In this document: positions 49,452-58,000 of the stretch, piece by piece | Position numbering within the stretch: position 1 is the first letter of the stretch | How the letters are laid out: each line of letters opens with the position of its first letter | Source: Adiantum capillus-veneris | Taxonomy: Eukaryota; Streptophyta; Polypodiopsida; Polypodiales; Pteridaceae | Assembly (NCBI GenBank): GCA_014529385.2 | Contig: CM043969.1 | Location: 13,903,446 to 13,961,445, forward strand | Length of the DNA: 58,000 bases | Direction of reading: 5' to 3' | Position numbers and translations under genes: made by a program | The notes under the pieces: generated by a model | The model's database searches: none | Told to the model about the DNA's origin: nothing | The model's input: the letters and a program-made list of their open reading frames with translations, nothing else

Positions 49452-49850
49452 TGTTAGTAGCAAGCTAACTCGGATACCATTTTTTGGACCTTTCATTGTA
49501 AAAACATTTATTATTTTGATCAATCGGGAATATTATAATTCCTTTTTTTTGGATAAACTTTGTGATTGATGAGCCGGGGCTACAAGCTTCCAGATTGTAT
49601 CAACCTGTCTTTAGTTAGAGCTCTCAGATTATTAGTTTTGACCACCAAAAACCTTGGCTAACATATAAAAGCCAATTTTGTAAAGTTTATTATTAAGTTT
49701 TGGATAATAGAAATACAGCGTGAGCTAACGATGCTCACTTCTCTCCTTCTCATGCTTCCTACTCTCTCCCTAGTTGTCACATTTCAGTCATGTTTGTTGT
49801 GTTGCAACCGCAGGTAAGAGCTCTACGCATTGACGTTAGCATTTCATGGT
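49452..49850 (+). mobile_element. 3' LTR of the gag-bearing retrotransposon
   Basis: It begins TGTTAGTAGC right after the polypurine tract. A TATA box TATAAAAG at 49,665, about 210 bp inside, fits a U3/R border. The right end is not certain: I placed it near the CATTTCA at about 49,840, but no matching 5' LTR is in the window to confirm it. Confidence 0.55.
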
Positions 49851-50279
49851 ATTTTGTAGCTTTTGGCGTCGTCGACCTACGGCCTAATTTTATCTTAAGT
49901 AGGAATTCACACTTGAAAATCAAAAACTAAGTATAGGCGAGGTATTGGGACATCATTGCTAAGCATTTAGATGCATTCTGGGTCAAAAACGACTAGGTCA
50001 AAAACTCACTGCTGTTAATAATCGTGATTTTTGCACTTGACATAAAGTGAGATTTGAGACCATAAACATGTGTGCTTATGTCTTATAAACTTGTCCTAGA
50101 AGTTTCATAACGTTTGGATGTCATTTGATACTGTAACGGATGTGATTTTTTTCTCGATGAGCGATTAGCTTTTGGTGATTTCAGTCACTTCAATGTAGCT
50201 TGAGCTAAATGCGAGTTGTTTGTTGTTTTCCAAGAGATTGACAACTTCTTGTAGCCTCTATGTACTAGTTGAGTCAGCT
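49851..50279. other. Unassigned sequence between LTR and reverse transcriptase element
   Basis: No gene or repeat recognised. Confidence 0.4.
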
Positions 50280-51641
50280 TCATTCCATGGATTGACAATT
50301 ATATTCGTGGTTCTCACTACATCTGTAATAAGATAGGAGGTTAAACACCCGTCCTATACGATTAATCTTATCAAAGAATATTCTATTGTTGAGGCTTAAT
50401 AAGTAATCTATATATCTATAAGTATGATTAAAAAGTGAAAGTTTATGATACTTACTTTTTTCACTCATGGTTTTGAGAAACCATTTGTATTTAAAGAAGG
50501 CTAAGCATAGATTACACATTATAGGTGAGCAGGAAAAACCCATGGGAATGCCGTGGCTTTGATTAAAGCATTGTCATTCAAAGAGAATGGTACAATTATC
50601 AAGTACCCAAGATATGTTTTTAAATAGTTCTACATCATCGAAGTGAAGCAGATGAGAAGATTGTGATTTTTTAATCCGTCTAGGTTTTTTGGAGAGTGAT
50701 ATGTAGAAGAAGCCATTAGTCCTAGCAAGCTTGAAGGCTAGCTTAATCTTATGAGATAGAACATCTCTCAATCCTAATTCACCTTCAAAGGTATATTCTT
50801 TTAGCACTGAGTAATATTAGCTGTGAAGAGATGAAAAATTTGTTTAGGGAGGTTTAGAGTAACCTCAGTGGAATTTTCTACCAACCAGAATGGGTTATAG
50901 TGAATTTGAAGAAAGTTAGAGTAGTTTTTTGTTTAGAGGCACATATATTTTCAAATTCTGAAAGAACAAGGTCAAGGCAGAGGGTAATATCTTTGGTAAT
51001 TCTAGAAAAATTACTATTTGAGGATTTATATATCCATCTAAACTTATGCTTCTCTAACTTATAGGTGGGAAAAAGTACTGCAGTTTGGAATTTTGAATAG
51101 AATACCCTATAATTTCTAGATGTTTTGAAATATTATAGGTGACTTCATAGGGGGAAGTATTAAGTGGTGTAAATTCCTTCCTAGAAATCCTAGAGTGAGC
51201 TTCATTCCAAGCCAAGTTTTTGCATATAAGAGTGGGACAATTGGAGCTTTTATCAAGTCCTACAATAAGCCAGTTATGTAAAAGTTTTTGAAAATCTTCA
51301 GCTAGTTGTGGTGTGATCCAAGAGCTGTTAGTAGACAACCATTGAAAAGTTATATGTGAGATCTTTTGAAAGAAGCATTTTTCAACCAATTTAACTAAGT
51401 CTATTAGGTCTGTCTTCTCCAGTGAAAGAGTACTTACAAGGTTAGCTAAACAGCTAAGCAAAGCTGTTAAAGCAAGATATGGGTTCTTAAGAAAAGTGGG
51501 TATGTGATTAAGTCCCTTAGCAAGGTCTTTCCGGATTGTGGTATTTTCAATGAGATTCAGATTACAAGTGCAGACATGTAAGCCATAAGTATCAAAATCT
51601 TTGCAGTATGGGATAAGTTTATCACAATCACAATCAGGCAT
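50280..51641 (-). pseudogene. Decayed reverse transcriptase, possibly Penelope-like
   Basis: Read on the minus strand, a region with CTCNLNLIENTTIRKDLAKG and LNHIPTFLKNP leads to KFRWIYKSS (about 51,020-51,050), FYISLSKKPRR, GIPMGFSCSP (about 50,520-50,550) and TYRYIDYLLSLNN (about 50,385-50,425). These are reverse transcriptase blocks: the RW finger, the GxPMG loop, and the YxDD-bearing palm strand. The catalytic RYIDD has become RYIDY, so the enzyme would be dead. There is a TGA at 50,576-50,574 and a frame change around 50,820-51,050. The overall motif style is closest to Penelope-like elements. No GIY-YIG endonuclease is recognised, and another reverse transcriptase class remains possible. 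Confidence 0.55.
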
Positions 51642-51650
51642 AGTGTTGTG

Positions 51651-53232
51651 TCATAAAAAATCATTACTGTGGATCACATTCTTAATAGGTTGTTGATATT
51701 TACAACCAATAAAAACATTATCAAACAAGTAACTCATGGTTTCTAAACAATAGGTCAAAACATTCACCAAAAAGTGTTTTAGGATGTACTGAATCCAAAA
51801 GTATATTTTGAAAAAGACAGTGTTCGTAAATATACTCTTTGCCATATGTCTTTTTTGTGAGACAATCTTCCACAAGGGCCAAGTGCAACCTGCACAATCA
51901 AGCATGACCATAAGTCAAGAAGGTGCCTGATAGGGGTGTTCCTTCTTCTTCCCCTAGTGAAGCTACAAGATTTTCCTCTAGTAAAATTAGAGGAGGAGCT
52001 GGGTGTAAGGAATGAAGTGAAAGAATTGGGAGTCGCAAAAGAGTTTGGTCTTTTCAGTGAAGGGGAATCATCATCATCAATACAAGGCTTGTTGAGAAGA
52101 TTGGTGATAATCTTAACATCCTTGTAATTTGCATAGGTAGTTAAATAAGTCCCTGGTTCATCAGCTTTCAATTCTTTGAAAAATATCTATTATAAGCCCA
52201 CAAAAAAAATCAAAAGCAATTTGACCATTAACTAATTGTTTGGCATGGCCACCAAGCCAAGAGTAGATGAGAGACAGACAAGATTTTTCAAGAAAGAGCT
52301 GGTTCAAATGATTGAGGATAAACCAGATAGCATGGTCAAACCACATAATGTTAGATTTGCATGAAGCCTTAGGGTCAAGAAATTTACAAGCACATTTAAT
52401 ATAAAGTCAAAAAACATTCCAAATGGATTCCGTGTAGAAATCAGGATTACTTTTAGAAAACTGCGTGTTCCCTTTAGTCCGTATGTATAGACCCATATTG
52501 GAGGAGCACTTGGAGTGGTCTATCAGGTTGAGGTTGAAGGGGGATTTAATGAGTTCTCCTTTGTCTAAGAACTGGCCTCCTTTTAGAATTTTGAGTCTAA
52601 AATCCTCAATAGTGGCAGCCGAGAGGCTAGCTAGATATACCCAAGTTTCGCTAAGAATAGGTGCCAAAAAAGCTTTGTTAGGTAGAACCCAAAGCTGATG
52701 GTCCACACCAAAGGGTTCAATTTCAATCTTTCTAACATGAAGGAAAGGAAACACCTTGGATACCTTGGGTACCATATCTAAAAGGTTAGAGTCACTTAGG
52801 GAGCAAAGATTGTTTTGGAATTCCTTGACAGCCTCAAGTGCTGCACTATCTCTAAAAAATTCCACCAATTTGAGGAATAGATGGGATAGCAAGTGCACTG
52901 ATAAGAGATGGATTGAGCCCACGCAATTGGTTCAAAAAGTTAGATAATTCTGCTCTAAAAGAAGAAAATAAGGCAGGCTCTTACTGAAATTGCATAGAAA
53001 GTGTAGGCAATTGGGCTATGTATTGGAAAATCATATTCAATCCATCTTTGGAGTCCTTGTCCGAGGTAGCCAGAATCTTGACCAAATCATTAAAGGACAA
53101 CATGTGTAAGATAGATAGCTTTTTATTAGAAGATAGAGCCGAGTCATATATTAACTGAGAAGCATCCAAATTGCCAATACATCTGAGGACAAGAGAGGTA
53201 TCCATAGAGAGGGGCTCAGAAGATAGTTTCAT
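51651..53232 (-). pseudogene. Upstream coding fragments of the reverse transcriptase element
   Basis: A chain of minus-strand frame fragments (53,232-52,981; 52,922-52,407; 52,346-52,161; 52,171-51,779) leads into the reverse transcriptase. They are broken by stops and frame changes. Visible parts are a helical N-terminal region with no match I know, then a Ser/Thr/Arg-rich segment ending RGRRRNTPIRHLLDLW (about 51,915-51,970). By position they would be the N-terminal half of the element's single long protein or a separate ORF1. The function is unknown. Confidence 0.4.
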
Positions 53233-53508
53233 GCCTTGCGAGAGAGCAAGGGTCTACAATAGACAAAATTAGCTAGTAAGTTATGGATTATTTGTGGTAA
53301 TAAGTAACACAATGTTTGGCTCATCTAGCAAAAAAAAGGTCTAGTTCTAACAGCTAGGGCAGTTTTAGGAGACATGTCCTTTAGGTAATATCTAATTTTT
53401 CCTAAAATCCTTGTATGTTTCTCGGGGTTGTGGTATACCCATTAGGAAGAGAATGGGGTCTAGGAGGGCCTCTTTATTTGGTAGTTTAAGGAAGTCAAAC
53501 TTTTAGTA

Positions 53509-54837
53509 TTAACACTAGGTTGGTAACCTAATAGGACATAAAAGTGTCCTTTTAGGGTTTTGAAAAAAACCTCCAAAACCATAGTAGATCCACTCATTTT
53601 GTGAAATCCTTTCATGAGGTTATAGTTCACGGCCTACTACACATGGAAAAAATAAGAAACTTGAAAAAATTTCTCATCTTTTGGTCACACCAATCCTCCA
53701 AAGTTGATGGACCAGTACATTTTCATCAAAACAGTCATTTCTTACGTTTTGTTGCATAAAACTAAGATTAGGGATTTTTGTAGGACTTGAGATAAATTCC
53801 CTAGTTAACTTCAATGGGTTGGTGATCGGAACATATGATTTCTTCTCACTCACTATTTTTTGTTTTGCCAAAAGAAATAGGTACAAAAAAGTTGAATTTT
53901 TACCATTCTGCAAACCTATCATAAAAGTTTCTATAGCCACGCTCAATATAAATAATATATGCATGTTTTCTTAGTTCCCTATTGTCCTTTAGGTTCATAA
54001 GGAGAAATGGAGCATGTCAAAAGAATAATACATCTCTTACAAAGGGGAATCTTGGGGACAAAGATGAAGTGCTAAATATAGCAAACATGAAAAACTGGGT
54101 TCAACATTATGAGTTGTAGAATCCCATAGAAACTATTCAATATCTAGCCAAATTTGATCCTTATGACTAGATATGGTTACTACCTACAAAATGCATGTAG
54201 TTGTCACAAGAAACTAACAATATTGAAAAAGCTATACTTGATATACTAGAATGTTTCTTTTTCTTCTATAATTGAAAAAATCAACCATCATTGTCTACTA
54301 TGCAAAATAGGGTATTAGGTGCCCCAAAACTCAATGAATATTAGCTTTATGTTACAATATGTGACATAGAAAATCAAAACTGCATTTGGCTATCATGAAA
54401 GCCACCAAAAAAATCATAGAAGAGCTAAAATTGGCTAAAAAACAAGATTTGACAATTTTTGTAATTTGGTCATAACTTACAACTTTAACATTTATTTCTC
54501 CCTAGAAGCATCAGGACATGTTGAGGACTACTAAAGATAGTTCTCTAGCATTATAGACCTCACAAACATGAATTCTAGAGTGGTATAGTTGCAAAAAGTT
54601 GAAAAAAGCCAAAAACAGGACCCATTTTTTCACATAGTTTAGGTTGTGAAATGTTGTGCAAGGACAAGGTTAAAGATGGAATTGATATTCCAAAAAAATG
54701 TCGAGTTTTTTTCAGCTCATGAGACAACTTTCTAGACAAATAGCACCTCAAAATCCATTTTGAAACTCTTAACATAATTCAAGGAAAATGGTCACTTAAC
54801 AAGACATAAAAGTGTCCCATTACCAACCTAGTGTTAA
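53509..54837. mobile_element. TTAA-flanked DNA transposon remnant with 14-18-bp inverted ends
   Basis: TTAACACTAGGTTGGTAA starts at 53,509. Its exact reverse complement TTACCAACCTAGTGTTAA ends at 54,837. TTAA target duplications (53,509-53,512 and 54,834-54,837) enclose 1.32 kb. Just inside both ends is a near-palindrome GGACA.AAAA.TGTCC (53,534-53,550 and 54,803-54,817). TTAA targets and this layout fit the piggyBac superfamily. Confidence 0.6.
53570..53964 (-). pseudogene. Possible transposase fragment inside the TTAA element
   Basis: Minus-strand fragments include a 96-codon frame ending QLWRIGVTKR. Downstream of two stops there is NYNLMKGFHKMSGSTMVLE (about 53,570-53,625), which vaguely recalls the YNxxMGGVDxxD block of piggyBac transposases, with the acidic residues lost. 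The assignment rests mainly on the element ends, not on this fragment. Confidence 0.25.
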
Positions 54838-55730
54838 GAAAATAATCAAAGGACCGCTTTTGAATTCAAAGTTTCCCCCAAAAATGGAAATTAAAATCTA
54901 GCGGGTAAAACAGATCTCTCTATGCATGTATCATATCTATGGAAAGAGCTTGACACATAGATTGCAAATATATGATCTCTGCTCAAATTAGAGATCATAT
55001 GCGGGAGTTATGGAAGGCCCGAATTCATAAAATTGTCGAACTTTTGGGGGGGAAAGTGCATCCTTTGACTACTCTTACACATCTCTTGCACACCCACCAT
55101 TCTTGCACACATGGCGTACACCTATTTGTCAAAATTTTAATCACCTCCATAAGCTCATGGAAAATAAAGAGGCCCTCCTACACCCCATCATCTTGCTAAT
55201 GCCTCATGCAAGCTGTCAACTTACAATGTTTGTGATCCTGTGAAAGAAAGTATATATATGATTAGTCCAGTATTTGTGCCTGTAATCCATAAACCGGCAA
55301 GGTCAGAGACCATGAAATCCGTGAGCAGGAAACCAAAATCTTAGCCTATGTAGGACCATCTAACACCAGCCAACCAATCAAGGATTTAAAGGCACTAGGT
55401 CCAAACATAAACCCAAGATTTAAGAAAGTTTCTAAAGCTAGCATCTCTTTTTTTTCAAAAATACAATGAAAAAACCTTATGTATAGGACTTGTGTGTAGC
55501 TGTTTAAACTTATCTTATAAGACATAAAAGTAACTTTTACATTCAAAAGATAGCTGGTTTTAGAGAAAAGACAAAAATTAGTACTCACAAGCACAAGCGC
55601 AAAACGGACCCCAACAGCCTCTACACCAGGACTATGCACGCCAAACTGGTCACAAGAAGTAAACATGGGGCACCACCTAGCTTTTTGCGGCTAGGATGCA
55701 GATAGTAGCGATTCAAGTAACACTAATGCA
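54838..55730. other. Unassigned spacer
   Basis: No gene recognised. The CGGGTAAAACAGATCTC segment at about 54,902 and the frames nearby have no visible family. Confidence 0.4.
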
Positions 55731-55738
55731 GCACATTG

Positions 55739-55763
55739 TAGAGAGAGAGAGAGACAGACAGAC
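55739..55763. repeat. Short GA/CAGA microsatellite
   Basis: GAGAGAGAGAGAGACAGACAGACG. Confidence 0.8.
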
Positions 55764-55854
55764 GTAGATGATGCAAACCCCTCGAGATGTGAGGGAAACT
55801 TGATTCAAAGCGGTACTTACAGAAACCTTAGTTTTGGCCACATGGCAACTGTGC

Positions 55855-55856
<2 letters not shown>

Positions 55857-55900
<44 letters not shown>
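55857..55900. repeat. (GA)n microsatellite
   Basis: About 21 GA dinucleotides. Confidence 0.95.
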
Positions 55901-55901
<1 letters not shown>

Positions 55902-55939
55902 ATATAGTACATTCTCTAGGGAAAATTCCATATGTACAG

Positions 55940-56640
55940 AGACCCTACTCTTGTGTGTGGTGACCCTTGGAGTCAGTGTGTGTGCATGGCTTCCTTCTCA
56001 AGTGCTGACTCCCAAGTGTTTCCCCGATAGTGATCTCTCAATGTTCTTTTATAGGTGCAGGCTTCATTAGTTTAGGATAATCTGATTAGGTTAGGGCCCT
56101 AATCAGAAGAGACAAAGCAAGGAGCCGGGTCCTAGATGGTTGACCCTTGCTTTGTTTTAGGAGAACTTTAAAATGATATCTCCTAGGTGGGCCTTTGTGA
56201 CCATCACCTAGAGAGAGGTGGAAATATACAAATGTTTTTTAGACAAGGTTTTGTCTTAGAAACATAAAAAAAAAAGATTACCCTACGAATGTTCACTACA
56301 GAGATGCATCATGCACAAAATGCGGGTGAATGGCGGGCTTTGCTGGTGCGTCGATGTAGCACGTTTGTCACTTTTGGGGTCGGCCGAGGCATGCCTTCGA
56401 TGTCATTTCTTGATTTGTCGTTACCATCGTGTGATTTGGTCGTCCTTTTTTGTTATGTTGGGTGTCGATGTTGAGTTCCTTTGGTTTTCTCTTCTTGTAC
56501 GTGCGTATGGCATGTGTGTGTTTGTTTGAATGTGCTCGTGTGAGTGTGTATGTGCTTGTGAGTGTGTAGCATAAATGTGTGCGTGTGTTTGTGAGTGTAT
56601 GGTAAGAGTTTGTTTGTGGGTGTATGTGTGTGTGTTTAAG
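55940..56640. other. Unassigned sequence with TG-rich end
   Basis: 56,289-56,470 is richer in CG than the rest and has open frames but no family I recognise. 56,515-56,640 is a loose GTGTGT/TGTTTG repeat. Confidence 0.4.
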
Positions 56641-56679
56641 GTAAGAGAGAGGGTGGGCTGAAATTAATCAGAGAACGAA

Positions 56680-56682
<3 letters not shown>

Positions 56683-56725
<43 letters not shown>
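56683..56725. repeat. (GA)n microsatellite
   Basis: About 21 GA dinucleotides in the middle of a longer purine-rich stretch. Confidence 0.95.
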
Positions 56726-56729
<4 letters not shown>

Positions 56730-56777
56730 GGATGAATGAGGGAGAGACAGAGAGAGAGAGGGGGTGGAAGGGAGTGG

Positions 56778-56795
56778 TGTGTGTGTGTGTGTGTG

Positions 56796-56828
<33 letters not shown>
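56778..56828. repeat. (TG)n followed by (GA)n
   Basis: A GTGTGT tract of about 20 bp runs straight into about 14 GA dinucleotides. Confidence 0.9.
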
Positions 56829-56829
<1 letters not shown>

Positions 56830-56831
<2 letters not shown>

Positions 56832-56890
56832 GAGTGATTTTACTACACAGAGAACGAGAGAGAGAGAGAGAGTGATTTTACTACACAGAG

Positions 56891-56895
<5 letters not shown>
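56830..56895. repeat. Two direct copies of a GTGATTTTACTACACAGAG segment
   Basis: GTGATTTTACTACACAGAGA plus ACGAGAGAG occurs twice, about 37 bp apart, between GA tracts. It is a local duplication within the microsatellite. Confidence 0.85.

Positions 56896-56974
<79 letters not shown>
56895..56974. repeat. (GA)n microsatellite, long
   Basis: About 40 uninterrupted GA dinucleotides. Confidence 0.97.
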
Positions 56975-56977
<3 letters not shown>

Positions 56978-57029
56978 TAGATTGTTCTATTATCGTCCTG
57001 GGAGTTCAAATATGACCTATGGGACCAAA

Positions 57030-57770
57030 TGAACATGTCACATGGTGTGAGTGGAGTTCATAAGTGACTCTCGATGCTCAAAAATGGCTGAAATGAGCGT
57101 CGCAATAGAGAGTCCACATCGTGGTTGGGAGAGGAAGGTATGTAGGGAGAGATCATGGCTAAATATATGGGGAAAAGAGGACCTAATGTGGTCAAAAGCT
57201 GAGCACTCAAGTAGTGTGTGGTACTCACTCTCTCGCACTTGACGAGGGCATAAGGTGCAAAGTCAATGACATTCCTCACCAGTGCCCCAACGTCCTGTCT
57301 CGCAGCGTAGAGAATGGGAGCTAAGACGAATGGAGGCAATGGTGCGGATCGCACTCAATGGGATGGGCTCAAGGATGTAGGAATGGGTTCGGTTACCTCG
57401 TTACGAGAAGAAGAGAGATTTGTAGTTTGGAGCAACGTGTGTGGTGTAATGGTTGAAGCGAGAACCTCCGGATTTCTCCCAAGCCGTGATACATTGGCGT
57501 TGTAAGAAGGCCTCATTAACTTGGGAGTCGATCGACGCATCCTTGACCAAGTGACATGCATCCCATCTTCCAAACCATTTCTTGATATCAAGCATCCACC
57601 CCGAACTTAGTATTTTGCTCTTGCATGTCTTTTGAACCATTTGACTTGCTTCATATGCGATTCAAGGAAGTCGATGCAAAGGGCTACGTTGTGTCTTACG
57701 CATGTACTCCACAACCCTTTGGATGCCCAAGACCTCAATGGGAAGCAATCCGGACTCAAGAAGTAAGAGC
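57030..57770 (-). pseudogene. 3' part of a decayed LINE (non-LTR retrotransposon) protein
   Basis: On the minus strand, LLESGLLPIEVLGIQRVVEY (about 57,680-57,750) is followed by KKWFGRWDAC (about 57,555-57,585), ITAWEKSGGSRFNHY, RLSSHSLRCETGRW (about 57,280-57,325) and LCTLCPRQVRESEYHTLLEC (about 57,200-57,262). The last is the C-x2-C...H-x4-C knuckle that ends many non-LTR reverse transcriptases, followed by ISAIFEHRE and a stop. The polymerase core itself is missing; satellite-like GA sequence replaces it beyond about 57,770. In-frame TGA codons lie at 57,664-57,662 and 57,265-57,263, and there is at least one frame change between 57,330 and 57,430. Confidence 0.65.
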
Positions 57771-58000
57771 ATGTAGGGTGTTTGTGTCTTGACTTGGAGA
57801 AAGTTGGTGAGAGAGCAAGAGATGGGGAGAGAGAGGCTGAGAGAGTGTGTGTGGATGTGTGTGGGAGTGCATCTGAGAGTGTGTGTGTATGGAATGAGAG
57901 AGAGAGAGATATTTTGCTGCTCAACCGGCCGCTGACATAAGAAAGGAGAGAGATGGAGAGAGAGTGAGAGATGGGGAGAGAGATGTGTGAGGGAGTGTGT
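57771..58000. repeat. Purine-rich GA/TG simple sequence at the window end
   Basis: Loose repeats of GAGAGAG, GTGTGTGTGGATGTGTG and GGGGAGAGAGA, with no gene. Confidence 0.8.

Noticed and set aside
53509-54837. CACTA-type transposon, because the inverted ends begin CACTA
   Set aside because: CACTA elements make 3-bp target duplications. Here the 4-base TTAA lies on both sides, which fits piggyBac-type insertion better.
56681-57015. Open frames rich in Arg-Glu near the end of the window
   Set aside because: Translations of GA microsatellites.

Overview
This window is nuclear DNA of a eukaryote, most likely a land plant. I lean towards a seedless plant with a large, transposon-rich genome (a fern or lycophyte), but I cannot prove that from sequence alone. 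The evidence is low GC content, coding blocks split by GT..AG introns (donors GTAAGT and GTATGT), long GA/CT microsatellites, plant-type promoter words, and several families of decayed retro- and DNA transposons. I see no prokaryotic operon, rRNA, tRNA or CRISPR. Most long open frames here are repeat translations, not genes.

Layout. (1) 1-13,448: a head-to-tail array of a 3.43-kb unit (about 3.9 copies, already running at base 1). Each unit carries an LTR-like promoter with a TATA box and a decayed, unrecognised coding-like stretch. The last copy is cut off at an expanded (TC)n tract, followed by a gag-like remnant. (2) 14,170-21,065 and 29,615-39,860: two large arrays of one satellite family with the core GGTCCACCACTTGTCCAAGC, in opposite orientations. 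They flank a gene block at 21,990-29,550 like the arms of a giant inverted repeat. Further arrays of the same family lie inside an intron of that block (24,540-26,420) and at 42,430-43,915, the latter with a different higher-order period. (3) Gene block, all on the minus strand: a split gene (29,543 to 23,811) encoding a ParB/sulfiredoxin-like N-terminal domain, a middle region that may be a degenerate amino-DNA-methyltransferase fold, and a C-terminal SET domain; then a NIF/FCP1-type HAD phosphatase-like gene (23,170 to 21,992). Both carry disrupting lesions. (4) 40,240-41,900: microsatellite-rich and GC-rich small repeats. (5) 44,000-47,208: a long decayed coding element with a DUF8039-like N-terminus and a DUF7869-type core, probably a transposase. 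(6) 47,560-49,850: gag remnant, polypurine tract and 3' LTR of an LTR retrotransposon. (7) 50,280-53,232: a decayed reverse transcriptase element, possibly Penelope-like, on the minus strand. (8) 53,509-54,837: a TTAA-flanked element with inverted ends, like a piggyBac relative. (9) 55,700-58,000: GA microsatellites and the 3' part of a decayed LINE on the minus strand.

Two themes connect the window. First, the premature stops I checked in the gag, DUF7869, reverse transcriptase and LINE frames are all TGA, TAG or TAA codons that one C-to-T change would produce from CGA, CAG or CAA, as expected from cytosine-methylation decay. Second, one satellite family covers close to a third of the window and appears in several higher-order forms, in both orientations, around and inside a chromatin-type (ParB-SET) gene. 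That gene and its inverted satellite setting are the most unusual things here.
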